A DNA stretch of 9,119 bases from Acidobacteriaceae bacterium (GCA_030040175.1 JASHUF010000024.1:1-9119); one strand, 5' to 3'; shown: positions 1 to 7,728, numbered from the stretch's first letter. Program-made: numbers and translations. The notes: generated by a model not told the origin, from the letters alone.

Positions 1-576
1 CTGTCTCTGACACTTTCTTTTGTGGCATCTGGTCTTGCAGTGTGCGCGAGGGCACAGATGGCAGGTGGGGCACAGGCAATTGCGCCCGGCTCACAGGTGG
101 CGCCCGCGGACTCGTTGAATGCGCTTTTAGAAGGTCCCGAACATGCGATGATGAGCCTGGTGAAGGCGATGCCGGCCGACAAATACACTTTCGCGCCGAG
201 CGCGACGATCTTTACGCCATCGCAGAAAACCGAGTACACCGGCGTTCGCACGTTTGCTGGACTGTGCATCCACGTTGCGCAAGCCAACTACGGGCTGGGC
301 GGCCGCATTGCCGGACTAAAGCCGGATGTTGATCCTGCTTCGTTAACCAAACTCACCGACAAGGACCAGATTGTGGCAGCGCTGCAGTCTTCGTTTGATT
401 TCGTACACAAATCGATCGCCACAGTGACTACGGCAAATGCCTTCGAGAGCGTGCGCGGGCCTATGACACGGGCCACCATGGCGGCCTATGTTGCGGTGCA
501 CAGCAACGACGAGTACGGCCAGATGGTGGAGTACCTGCGGATGAATGGGATGATTCCGCCGGCCAGCCAGAAGTGA
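1..576 (+). CDS. Exported DinB-family (DinB-like metal-binding four-helix) protein, 5' partial
   Basis: The frame is open to the first base of the window. A GTG at 22 could be called as a start, but the residues before and after it (LSLTLSFVASGLAVCARAQ) read as the hydrophobic core and end of a Sec signal peptide, so the true start lies upstream. The mature part fits the DinB/YfiT four-helix fold. It has FAGLCIHVAQANY (His at codon 91 from the window edge), the usual first metal ligand, and a C-terminal block HSNDEYGQMVEYLRMNGMIPP that matches the family's HxxxHYGQ...YLRMNGxxPP ending. The expected second His of that HxxxH pair is Glu (codon 171) here. Members of the fold include bacillithiol- and mycothiol-dependent transferases and many uncharacterised proteins. 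Exported versions are common in Acidobacteriota. Substrate and role cannot be read from the sequence. A 151-nt gap separates it from the next gene, so it is probably a separate unit. Confidence 0.85.
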   Translation: MSLTLSFVASGLAVCARAQMAGGAQAIAPGSQVAPADSLNALLEGPEHAMMSLVKAMPADKYTFAPSATIFTPSQKTEYTGVRTFAGLCIHVAQANYGLGGRIAGLKPDVDPASLTKLTDKDQIVAALQSSFDFVHKSIATVTTANAFESVRGPMTRATMAAYVAVHSNDEYGQMVEYLRMNGMIPPASQK

Positions 577-727
577 CTAAGTGGCCGTGAAATCCGTTGG
601 GGTGCCGACAAATCAAATGAAAGTGTGATCGATCGGGCTCGCTGTCGCTGATAAGGAGTGGGCGAGGCAATGCTTGCGCCGCGATGCGCGCGACTGCCTG
701 GCCGTGAGCGAATCGAGACCGGAGAGA

Positions 728-2341
728 ATGCAGGTGAAGAGAGGCACGGCGATCATTATCGGGGCGGGGCCTGCGGGACTGACGGCGGCTCTCGAACTGA
801 TCCGCCGCACCGAGATCAAGCCGATTGTGCTGGAGGCGGGCTCACAGGTTGGCGGCCTGGCGCGCACGGTGAATTGCAACGGCAACCGGATGGACGTTGG
901 CGGACACCGCTTCTTTTCGAAATCGGACCGCGTGATGCAATGGTGGCTGGAACTGATGCCCATCGAGGCCGGAGCGGAGGGTGCGGTCGAGCTGCGCTAT
1001 CAGGGCAAGGAGAGTTCCATCGCGCCCGCAGACCCCGGGTGCGGCCAGCCCGACGCGGACCTGGTGATGCTGGTGCGCCAGCGCAAGAGCCGAATCTATT
1101 TTCTCCGCCGCTTTTTTGAATATCCGATCCAACTCACTTTCGACACCCTGCGCAAACTCGGAGCCTACCGGACGCTGCGGTGCGGCATGAGTTACCTCCG
1201 CTCCGCTCTGCTGCCGCAGCGGGAGGAGCGCTCTCTCGAGGATTTCCTGATCAACCGCTTCGGGCGCCAGCTTTATTTGACGTTTTTCAAATCGTATACG
1301 GAGAAGGTGTGGGGTGTTCCCTGCCACGAGATCAGCGCCGAATGGGGCGCACAGCGCATCAAGGGGCTATCGCTCAAGAGTGTGGCCGTTCATTTCTTCA
1401 AAAAGACATTCGCGCGCAAGCACCCAAACGACATCGCGCAAAAGCAGACCGAAACTTCGTTGATCGAAAAGTTCCTCTACCCCAAGTTCGGCCCGGGGCA
1501 GTTATGGGAGCATGTCGCCGAGCTGATTCAGGCCGGCGGAGGCGAGATTCGCCACGGCATAACCATCGATCGGGTTCACGTGGATGGAAACCGGGTGATT
1601 GCGGCAGGAGGTGTGGACGAGGCCGGAAATCGCAGCGAGTTTCGAGGGGATTATTTCTTTTCAACCATGCCGGTGCGGGATTTGATTCGCGCCATCGGCG
1701 ATGTGCCGCGAGAGGTCATGGAGGTGAGCGAAGGGCTTCAATACCGGGACTTCATCACCGTTGGCATGCTGGTGGATAAGCTTGCAGTAGCGGAAGCGGA
1801 CGGATCGCGGATCAAGGACAACTGGATCTACATTCAGGAATCCGATGTCACCGTCGGGCGATTACAGATCTTCAACAACTGGAGCCCCTGGCTGGTGGCG
1901 AATCCCGACAAAGTCTGGATCGGACTGGAATATTTCTGCAACGAGTCCGATGCTCTTTGGAACCGCACCGACCAGGAGATGACGCAACTGGCGATCGACG
2001 AGCTCGGCCGCATGGGAATTGTGAGGCCGGAGGACGTCGAGGACGCGCACGTGGTCCGTGTCCCGAAGACCTATCCTGCCTACTTTGGAAGTTATAACCG
2101 CTTCGATGTCATTCGCGGATACACCGACCGCTTGGAGAACCTGTTTCTTATCGGCCGCAACGGGATGCATAAGTACAACAACCAGGATCATTCGATGCTG
2201 ACCGCCATGACCGCGGTCGACAATCTCCTCGACGGCATTGTAGCCAAGGACAACATCTGGGAGATCAATACGGAGATGGAATACCACGAGGAAAAGGCGG
2301 AGAGGTCGAGCAGACAGCCTGCCGGAGAGCCGGTCCGGTGA
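728..2341 (+). CDS. FAD-dependent oxidoreductase, UDP-galactopyranose mutase/HemY-like, glycan-associated
   Basis: The protein has 537 residues from the ATG at 728. The Rossmann dinucleotide-binding motif GAGPAG lies at residues 12-17 and the ribose-binding Glu at 36 (PIVLEA). A GG...RT motif follows at 42-47 and [10 protein letters not shown] at 58-67. Near the C-terminus, [19 protein letters not shown] is the second FAD-contacting segment. This combination defines a family of soluble flavoproteins usually found beside glycosyltransferase or polysaccharide genes and related to UDP-galactopyranose mutase and protoporphyrinogen oxidase. The substrate is unknown, and a sugar ring rearrangement or redox step is an inference. 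The reading frame extends upstream to a TTG at 674. I prefer 728 because the FAD motif then begins at the usual distance from Met and GGAGAG precedes it, although its spacing of about 3 nt is tight. It is first in a three-gene same-strand run, with a 37-nt gap to the next gene. Confidence 0.85.
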   Translation: MQVKRGTAIIIGAGPAGLTAALELIRRTEIKPIVLEAGSQVGGLARTVNCNGNRMDVGGHRFFSKSDRVMQWWLELMPIEAGAEGAVELRYQGKESSIAPADPGCGQPDADLVMLVRQRKSRIYFLRRFFEYPIQLTFDTLRKLGAYRTLRCGMSYLRSALLPQREERSLEDFLINRFGRQLYLTFFKSYTEKVWGVPCHEISAEWGAQRIKGLSLKSVAVHFFKKTFARKHPNDIAQKQTETSLIEKFLYPKFGPGQLWEHVAELIQAGGGEIRHGITIDRVHVDGNRVIAAGGVDEAGNRSEFRGDYFFSTMPVRDLIRAIGDVPREVMEVSEGLQYRDFITVGMLVDKLAVAEADGSRIKDNWIYIQESDVTVGRLQIFNNWSPWLVANPDKVWIGLEYFCNESDALWNRTDQEMTQLAIDELGRMGIVRPEDVEDAHVVRVPKTYPAYFGSYNRFDVIRGYTDRLENLFLIGRNGMHKYNNQDHSMLTAMTAVDNLLDGIVAKDNIWEINTEMEYHEEKAERSSRQPAGEPVR

Positions 2342-2378
2342 CGCGGGCAGTGTTCGGAGAAAGCGATTGGGTGCCAAC

Positions 2379-3422
2379 ATGTCCCATTGCCTAGTTACCG
2401 GAGGGGCGGGCTTCTTCGGCGGCATCCTCAAGCGCCGGCTCCTCAAGGAAGGCCACACGGTGGTCAGCGTCGACCTCCAGGCCGATGAAGATCGCCACCC
2501 CCATCTCCAGTCGATTCAGGGCGATCTCCGGGACCAAGCATCGATGTCTCGAATCTTTTCAGAAAGCAAATTCGATGCCGTCTATCACGTTGCCGCACAA
2601 CTGGCCCACGGGCTGAAGATCGACAAGCAGCTGCTCTGGACCTCGAACGTGGATGCGACCAAACTGCTGGGCGAATTGGCGCGGAAGCATTCCATCCGCC
2701 CCTTCATCTTTGTCTCCACAAACTGCCTGTGGGCCAGCGATCCGGGCCATGCGATCCGCGAAGAGGGCGATCTGCCTGCGCCGGTGGAGATTTACGGCCG
2801 GAGCAAGCTGGCCGCGGAAAATCTGCTGCACAGTTTCGAGGACAGCCTGGATGTGGTCATCCTCCGCTGCCCGACGATTATCGAAGAGGGGCGTCTCGGA
2901 TTGCTGGCGATTCTCTTCGAATTCATCGACGACGCAAAGACCGTGTGGGTGGTCGGAGACGGATCGAACCGCTATCAATTCATATACGCCGACGATCTCG
3001 CCAGCGCCTGCATTCTCGGGTCGAGATACGGCCGCAGCGGCGTATTCAACATCGGCTCCGACGGCGTGACCAGCCTGCGCTCTGTGTATGAGGCGGTCAT
3101 ACGCGCCTCCGGCAGCAAGAGCAAGGTGAAGAACCTGCCGAAGGCGCCGGTGCTTGCCGCCATGATGCTGGCGCACAGACTGCGCATCTCTCCGCTGGGC
3201 CCGTACCACTACAAGATGATCGCCGAAAATTTCCTATTCGACACGGAAAAGGCCAAAAAACAACTCGGTTGGAGCCCGACGCTGACGAATGACGAAATGC
3301 TTGTGCGCGCCTACAAGTATTACCAGCAAAACCGGAGAGAGATCATGGGCAGAAGCAACGTGTCTGCCCACCGAAAGCCGGCCTCGATGGGAGTGATCCG
3401 GCTGCTGAAATGGATTTCGTGA
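2379..3422 (+). CDS. NAD-dependent epimerase/dehydratase (extended SDR)
   Basis: The protein has 347 residues from the ATG at 2379. It has the extended-SDR layout: the nucleotide-binding TGGAGFFG at residues 7-14, an acidic residue ending beta-2 (VVSVDL, Asp32) that favours NAD(H) over NADP(H), GDLRD at 48-52, HVAAQ at 70-74, the active-site Ser/Thr in FVSTNCLW (113/114), and the catalytic YGRSK (Tyr139, Lys143). Length and motifs match nucleotide-sugar epimerases and dehydratases and the 3-beta-hydroxysteroid-dehydrogenase-like branch. The exact substrate cannot be assigned. Between a flavoenzyme and a membrane glycan-type protein, a sugar substrate is the likeliest. A TTG at 2367 is in frame and has a well-spaced GGAG (2356-2359), giving four more residues. 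The ATG has only a weak GGTG at 2370-2373, so either start is possible. Confidence 0.88.
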   Translation: MSHCLVTGGAGFFGGILKRRLLKEGHTVVSVDLQADEDRHPHLQSIQGDLRDQASMSRIFSESKFDAVYHVAAQLAHGLKIDKQLLWTSNVDATKLLGELARKHSIRPFIFVSTNCLWASDPGHAIREEGDLPAPVEIYGRSKLAAENLLHSFEDSLDVVILRCPTIIEEGRLGLLAILFEFIDDAKTVWVVGDGSNRYQFIYADDLASACILGSRYGRSGVFNIGSDGVTSLRSVYEAVIRASGSKSKVKNLPKAPVLAAMMLAHRLRISPLGPYHYKMIAENFLFDTEKAKKQLGWSPTLTNDEMLVRAYKYYQQNRREIMGRSNVSAHRKPASMGVIRLLKWIS

Positions 3423-3464
3423 GGCTCTACAAGGGAACGGACCGAGGAGAGGCGGAAGGTGAAG

Positions 3465-4970
3465 ATGGCGAACGAGGCCGGTTTGAGCGGCACCGCACCG
3501 AGCGAAAGCTCTGCGGCATCCACGGGGGGCGGAGGGTCTCGTCGCGATCTCCGGCTGCAATTTGCGCTGTTGGCCTTCCTGTTGCTCTGGTATGCCTGCC
3601 TTCTCAGGCTTTCGCCGCCGCCGCCGGGGCAGAAGATGGACCTGACTTTCAACAGCATGCTGGATCACCTTTTGCACGGACAGTTCGACGTGGACCCGCA
3701 GATTGTGGGAGTGGAAGGATTTCTGCGCGGCGGGCGTGTGTACGCCTACTGGGGCATCTGGTGCGCGCTGCTGCGGTTTCCGCTCTGGCTCCTGGGCCGG
3801 ATGAAGACGGACATGACGATTTGGTCCATTCTTGCGGCGGCTTGCCTGGCAGCCATGGCGAAGGTTCGCACCGTGATCCTTCTGTGGCAGCACGGCGCGC
3901 CCGGCCCGGCGGCGAAGAAGGCGCGCGATCTTGTGCTGGGCTTCATTGTGCTGGGCGCGAGCGATATCGGCTTCCTGAAGGTTTCAGTGTTTCAGGAAGT
4001 GGTGTCGTGGGCATATGCCTTCGCTGCGGTTTTTGTCTATTTCGCCGTCAAGGGTCTGATCAGCCGCCGTTTCGATTCGTCTACGCTGGGCTGGATGGCA
4101 ATTTGTGCAGGCCTGGCCCTGCTGACGCGCGTCTCTACGGCATCCGGTTTGATTCTGGCATTCGGATTATTGGTGCTGGTGCTGGCAGCGGAATCCGGTT
4201 CGACTGCCGCAGAGAGAGGATGGTTCTTCGTCAAGCAAGCCGCGCGTTCGCTTTTCCAACGCCGGTTTCTTCTTCCCATCGGCATCCTCGCTCTCTGCAT
4301 CGTGGCAACCGGCGCAGTCAACTACTTCCGGTGGGGGAGCCCGCTCACATTTGCCGATCTCAAGCTCTACATCATCAAAATCAAGTATCCGGACCGAGTG
4401 CTGCGCGAGAGCATGTACGGTATGTTCAACCTGAAGCGCATTCCGTTCGGTCTGATTTATTACTTTCTTCCGATCTGGGCCGTTCAAACGGGCAGCGGCC
4501 ATCTCCTGTTCGAGCCCACGCAGATCCGATTGTTTGACGACGTGGAGTTGCCGCCGAGCACTTTTTTCCTCACCGATTTACTGCCCATCTGTCTCATTGC
4601 GTTCTTTCTGATCGCGCTTTTCCGGCGCCGCCTCGCCAAGCCTTTTTTCATCCGCGAGTGGGCCGCCATTGCCATAGGCTTGGCTGTCCCCCCGATTCTC
4701 ATGCTGGCATACAGTTATATGACTTACCGCTATCGCATGGAGTTCTATCCCGAGCTCGACTTTCTGGCGTTCCTGGGGTTGTACGCGATATTCACCGACG
4801 CAACCCTGCAGGCGAGGTTCGCCCAACGCAGGGCGTGGATGGAAGCGGCGATGATTCTCAGTGTTGTAGCTAGCTTCATCGCGTTGTTCCTCTACTGGAA
4901 GGCTCCATTTGGACCGGTTGGGGAGGCCATTCAGATGGGGATCGTGCACGGCCGTTACTTCATTCTGTAG
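3465..4970 (+). CDS. Polytopic membrane protein, GT-C glycosyltransferase-like
   Basis: The protein has 501 residues from the ATG at 3465, with GGAAGG 5 nt upstream. A GTG at 3459 would add two residues. The N-terminus is a Ser/Gly-rich cytoplasmic tail ending in basic residues, followed by about ten hydrophobic segments (roughly 32-49, 119-141, 155-198 as a pair, 207-240, 268-285, 328-340, 372-387, 398-418, 430-445, 460-478). Between the first two is a long polar loop with FDVDP and an aromatic GRVYAYWGIW, where GT-C enzymes carry their acidic catalytic loop. NYFRWGSPLTF (286-296) and YRYRMEFYPELDFLAFLG (421-438) resemble segments repeated in bacterial GT-C/ArnT-like proteins. I infer a membrane enzyme or transporter acting on lipid-linked sugars, and no named family is certain. 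It is third in the run, 42 nt after the SDR gene, and probably cotranscribed. Confidence 0.65.
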   Translation: MANEAGLSGTAPSESSAASTGGGGSRRDLRLQFALLAFLLLWYACLLRLSPPPPGQKMDLTFNSMLDHLLHGQFDVDPQIVGVEGFLRGGRVYAYWGIWCALLRFPLWLLGRMKTDMTIWSILAAACLAAMAKVRTVILLWQHGAPGPAAKKARDLVLGFIVLGASDIGFLKVSVFQEVVSWAYAFAAVFVYFAVKGLISRRFDSSTLGWMAICAGLALLTRVSTASGLILAFGLLVLVLAAESGSTAAERGWFFVKQAARSLFQRRFLLPIGILALCIVATGAVNYFRWGSPLTFADLKLYIIKIKYPDRVLRESMYGMFNLKRIPFGLIYYFLPIWAVQTGSGHLLFEPTQIRLFDDVELPPSTFFLTDLLPICLIAFFLIALFRRRLAKPFFIREWAAIAIGLAVPPILMLAYSYMTYRYRMEFYPELDFLAFLGLYAIFTDATLQARFAQRRAWMEAAMILSVVASFIALFLYWKAPFGPVGEAIQMGIVHGRYFIL

Positions 4971-5054
4971 CTGGCTGGCGGCCGCGTGCGCGCATATGCC
5001 ACAACCCGTTCATCCGCGCGATTGATTCGCCGCGGCCAGAGCGCGGGGCAAAGG

Positions 5055-5090
5055 AGCGCTCATTCAACCGAGGTGGTTGGGGGGAGCGCT
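5055..5090 (+). terminator. 36-nt imperfect hairpin downstream of the glycan operon (weak terminator or leader element)
   Basis: The outer arms AGCGCTC (5055-5061) and GAGCGCT (5084-5090) are perfect reverse complements. The inner arms CAACC (5065-5069) and GGTTG (5075-5079) close on a GAGGT loop. In RNA, two U-G pairs (5063-5064 with 5080-5081) extend the inner stem, leaving only a small internal loop. It lies 85 nt after the stop of the membrane-protein gene. The bases after it (GTTCAGCTCTTCT) are only mildly T-rich, so it is a poor classical intrinsic terminator. It could instead be a regulatory structure upstream of the receptor promoter, or a DNA site, because the outer arms also read as a direct repeat GGAGCGCT at 30-bp spacing. 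Confidence 0.4.
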
Positions 5091-5098
5091 GTTCAGCT

Positions 5099-5127
5099 CT
5101 TCTGGTGAGATCGCCAGGCGGTATACT
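5099..5127 (+). promoter_or_regulatory. Candidate sigma-70-type promoter for the TonB-dependent receptor
   Basis: TATACT at 5122-5127 differs from the consensus -10 at one position. With a 16-17-nt spacer, the -35 region falls at CTTCTG/TTCTGG (5099-5105), which is a poor match, so an activator or relaxed recognition would be needed. Transcription would start near 5134, leaving a leader of about 80 nt before the preferred start of the receptor. Confidence 0.3.
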
Positions 5128-5131
5128 GGCG
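5112..5131. promoter_or_regulatory. Inverted repeat straddling the -10 candidate (possible operator)
   Basis: CGCCAG (5112-5117) and CTGGCG (5126-5131) are perfect 6-bp reverse complements separated by 8 bp. The TATACT hexamer begins in the gap and runs into the right arm. A dimeric repressor bound here would occlude the promoter. The symmetry is seen directly and the regulator is inferred. A chance palindrome in GC-rich DNA cannot be excluded. Confidence 0.3.
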
Positions 5132-5163
5132 CCGAGACGGAACGCCGGAGCATTCGGAGAAAG

Positions 5164-5241
5164 ATGCCGTACGGTTGCGCGTTCCGCTGGTTTTCATGCT
5201 GCCTCCTCGGTGCGCAATGCGAACCGCCGGCCCGGCCTTAA
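5164..5241 (+). CDS. Possible 25-aa leader peptide overlapping the receptor start
   Basis: The ATG at 5164 is preceded by GGAGA (5156-5160) at short but usable spacing. This is the best ribosome-binding site in the whole region in front of the receptor. The frame encodes 25 residues with four cysteines (5, 12, 13, 19) and ends at TAA 5239-5241, which is 25 nt inside the preferred receptor reading frame and in a different frame. It may be a leader peptide that couples or limits receptor translation, or it may be chance. No homology is recognised. Confidence 0.2.
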   Translation: MPYGCAFRWFSCCLLGAQCEPPARP

Positions 5242-7679
5242 TCCTCTGTGCCGCAATGGCGGCCGGACAGCCGCCACCCTCCCACACGCCGGTGATGCTG
5301 ACGGCCGTGGATGAAACGGGAGTGGCGGTCTCCGGAGCGCAGGTCACGATTCTCGAGACGGGACTCGCGGCGCTCTATCTGAGTACCGATTACGCCGGCC
5401 GCTGCACGTTTACGCTTGCGCTCCGCGCCCCTTATGCGATTCGCGTAGAGAAGGCCGGATTCTATCGCGCGGAATCAAGCGGGATTGACCCGAAGCAGAC
5501 AAGCCTGCGGGTGGTGCTCAACCACGAGCAGATTGTGCGCGAGGAAGTCAACGTCACTGCATCGTCGGCGGGCATCGACACGGAGCAGACCTCAGACCAG
5601 ATGGCGATGCAAACGCCGGAGATCGTGAATATTCCTTATCCGACCTCACGCGATATCCGCTATCTGCTGCCGTTCACGCCCGGCGTGGTGCAAGACACGA
5701 CGGAGCAGATTCATGTGGCCGGATCGGAGACGTGGGAGACGCTGGACACGCTGGATGGGTTTGACATCCGCTCGCCGGAAGAGGGCACGCTGGACATGCG
5801 GGTGAGCACGGATGCGGTGCGCTCGATCGACACGGAGACGACGCGGTACCCGGTGGACTACGGCCGGTCGACCGGAGGCGTGGTTGCGTTTTATACCGGC
5901 ATGGGCGACAACCAATTCCGCTTCAACGCGACGAATTTTATCCCCTCGTGGCGCGATCAGAACGGAATCCGCTTCGATCAATTCGTACCGCGGTTCACGT
6001 TTTCCGGTCCGATCAAGCGGAGCCGGGCGTGGTTTTTGGATGGGGTGGAGACGGAGTACGACAACATTTATATATCGGAGTTGCCCGCGAATGCCGACAC
6101 CGATTCGCTGGTGCGCGGCAGCAACCTGGCGAGGGCGCAGGCCAACTTGAGTGCGAAGGATATTTTGACCGCCGGGCTGCTTTTCAACGATTATCACTCG
6201 CCTTACGACGGCATCTCCGCGCTGACGCCGCAGCAGAGCACGACCAACCGCAACATTCTGGCGTGGCTCCCTTACCTACGTAATCAGTTGACATTGCGCG
6301 GAGGCGCGTTGCTGGACTTGGGAGCGGCGGTGATGCGCATTCGCGACGGCTTCGAGCCTCACGGCGACGCTGCCTACACGATTACGCCGGAGCTTGCGCA
6401 GGGCAGCTATTTCGAAAATCTCACAGGGCGCTCGCAGCGCGTGGAGGGGACGGCGACGCTCTATGTGCCCGCGCGCCAGTGGCTGGGCGCGCACAATGTG
6501 CAGGCGGGGCTCGACCTGGACCATGTTGGCTACAACCAGGACCAGACGCGCGCGCCGGTGAATTATTTGCGCGAAGGCTCTATGGGCGAAAATGGAACGC
6601 TCGACCGGCAGAGCGTGTTTGCGCCGGCAGCGCCGTTTACGATGCATAACGACGAGTTGGGCGCCTATGTGGAAGACCGCTGGCAGTTGCGGAGGCCCTT
6701 GCTCATAGAGCCGGGGCTGCGCTTCGACTGGGATGCGGTTGTCCGCAGGCCTCTGGTTTCGCCGCGCATCGCGGGGGTGTATGCGCCGGCGGGCTGGGGC
6801 GAAGCGACCAAAATCTCGGCAGGCGTAGGACTCTATTACGAGCATACGCAGCTCGATTACCTGGCGCAGACATTTGCCGGGAATCGAGCCGACACATACT
6901 TTGAGGCAGACGGCGTGACGCCGTTGGGTCCCGCGCAGGAAACCGAATTCACAGTAGACGATGGTTCGCTGCGCGAGCCGCGGGCTTTGAATTGGAGCGT
7001 GAGTGTGGAACGGAAGCTGCCGGGCGCGGTGTTGGCTTCAGCGAATTTCATGGAGAAGCGGACGGATAACGCTTTTACGTTCGTGAATCAAAGCGGACCG
7101 GATGCGCCGGCGGGCGATTACGCCCTGACCAACACGCGCCAGGACCGCTACCATTCCATTGAGGTGGAGGGGCGGCGTGAATTTGCGAATGGCTATACGG
7201 TGTTTCTCGCCTTCACGCACTCGTCCGCGCGCACGAATGCCGCACTCGATTATCTGCCCACGCCTTCGCCTCTGGGCCCGCAACAGAGCGGGCCGCTGCC
7301 CTGGGACTCGCCCAACCGCGTGCTCTCGTGGGGATGGCTGCCTGTGCCGTGGGCGAAGCTGCGGAGGCGCTGGGATTTTGTCTACACTTTCGATCGCAGG
7401 ACGGGTTTCCCGTATACCTCAATCGACCCGGCGCAGCAGGTGGTGGGCGCCGTGGGATCGAATCGATTTCCCGACTTCGCGAATTTCAGCCCGGGGCTCG
7501 AATGGAAGTTTCATTTCCGCGGCGCCTATTATGGGCTGCGGGGCGTGCTGGAAAACGCGACCGACAGCGCCAATCCCGCGGTGGTGTACAACGACGTGGA
7601 CTCTTCTCTCTACGGGACGTTCGCTGAGCCGCAGGGGCGCGCGTTTACGGCACGCATCCGGCTGATTGGATCGAAATGA
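5217..7679 (+). CDS. TonB-dependent receptor with N-terminal carboxypeptidase-regulatory-like domain (Oar-like)
   Basis: The protein has 820 residues from the ATG at 5217. This start gives a compact signal peptide (MRTAGPALILCAAMAAG), whereas the in-frame TTG at 5175 and ATG at 5196 would prepend 14 or 7 residues that do not look like one. An Ig-like CarboxypepD-regulatory fold follows at about 24-104 (VMLTAVDETGVAVSGAQVTI, then YAIRVEKAGF). Next is a TonB-box-like EEVNVTAS (109-116), a plug at about 130-228 (NIPYPTSRDIRYLLPFTPGV; YGRSTGGVVAFYTG), and a beta-barrel of alternating aromatic strands to the end. The protein would sit in the outer membrane and use TonB/ExbBD energy for uptake. The ligand is unknown, and a carbohydrate is suggested only by neighbours. 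It is shorter than many acidobacterial Oar-like receptors (about 1,000 residues or more), and its last residues are IRLIGSK rather than the usual terminal aromatic. No Shine-Dalgarno sequence lies directly before 5217. Confidence 0.85.
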   Translation: MRTAGPALILCAAMAAGQPPPSHTPVMLTAVDETGVAVSGAQVTILETGLAALYLSTDYAGRCTFTLALRAPYAIRVEKAGFYRAESSGIDPKQTSLRVVLNHEQIVREEVNVTASSAGIDTEQTSDQMAMQTPEIVNIPYPTSRDIRYLLPFTPGVVQDTTEQIHVAGSETWETLDTLDGFDIRSPEEGTLDMRVSTDAVRSIDTETTRYPVDYGRSTGGVVAFYTGMGDNQFRFNATNFIPSWRDQNGIRFDQFVPRFTFSGPIKRSRAWFLDGVETEYDNIYISELPANADTDSLVRGSNLARAQANLSAKDILTAGLLFNDYHSPYDGISALTPQQSTTNRNILAWLPYLRNQLTLRGGALLDLGAAVMRIRDGFEPHGDAAYTITPELAQGSYFENLTGRSQRVEGTATLYVPARQWLGAHNVQAGLDLDHVGYNQDQTRAPVNYLREGSMGENGTLDRQSVFAPAAPFTMHNDELGAYVEDRWQLRRPLLIEPGLRFDWDAVVRRPLVSPRIAGVYAPAGWGEATKISAGVGLYYEHTQLDYLAQTFAGNRADTYFEADGVTPLGPAQETEFTVDDGSLREPRALNWSVSVERKLPGAVLASANFMEKRTDNAFTFVNQSGPDAPAGDYALTNTRQDRYHSIEVEGRREFANGYTVFLAFTHSSARTNAALDYLPTPSPLGPQQSGPLPWDSPNRVLSWGWLPVPWAKLRRRWDFVYTFDRRTGFPYTSIDPAQQVVGAVGSNRFPDFANFSPGLEWKFHFRGAYYGLRGVLENATDSANPAVVYNDVDSSLYGTFAEPQGRAFTARIRLIGSK

Positions 7680-7728
7680 GCGAAGCGAGCCGCGCGTGGG
7701 CGCGAGGAAAAATGGAGTTGGAGTTGGC

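Noticed and set aside
22..576. Treating the GTG at 22 as the real start of the DinB-family gene
   Set aside because: The frame is open through the window edge, and the residues before 22 form part of a hydrophobic signal-peptide core, so the gene is 5' truncated.
577..727. Terminator or promoter between the DinB-family gene and the flavoprotein
   Set aside because: I found no stem with a T-run and no convincing -35/-10 pair; only a short GATCGATC palindrome is present.
670..1119. Alternative reading frame from the ATG at 670 behind a good AAGGAG (653-658)
   Set aside because: It is in a different frame from the flavoprotein, shows no family motif, is Arg/Gly-rich as expected of a GC-rich shadow frame, and is fully overlapped by a gene with clear FAD motifs.
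3410..4537. Long (375-codon) plus-strand frame overlapping the membrane-protein gene
   Set aside because: Its composition is that of an out-of-frame shadow (Arg, Gly, Ser, Pro), while the other frame encodes coherent hydrophobic helices.
4971..5050. GC-rich palindromic bits (GCGGCCGC, CCGCGG) after the membrane-protein stop as a terminator
   Set aside because: They are short self-complementary GC runs without a T-tract and are expected by chance at this base composition.
5646..6197. Minus-strand frames inside the receptor gene
   Set aside because: They are Arg/His-rich shadows of a strongly supported coding region, with no motif or ribosome-binding support.
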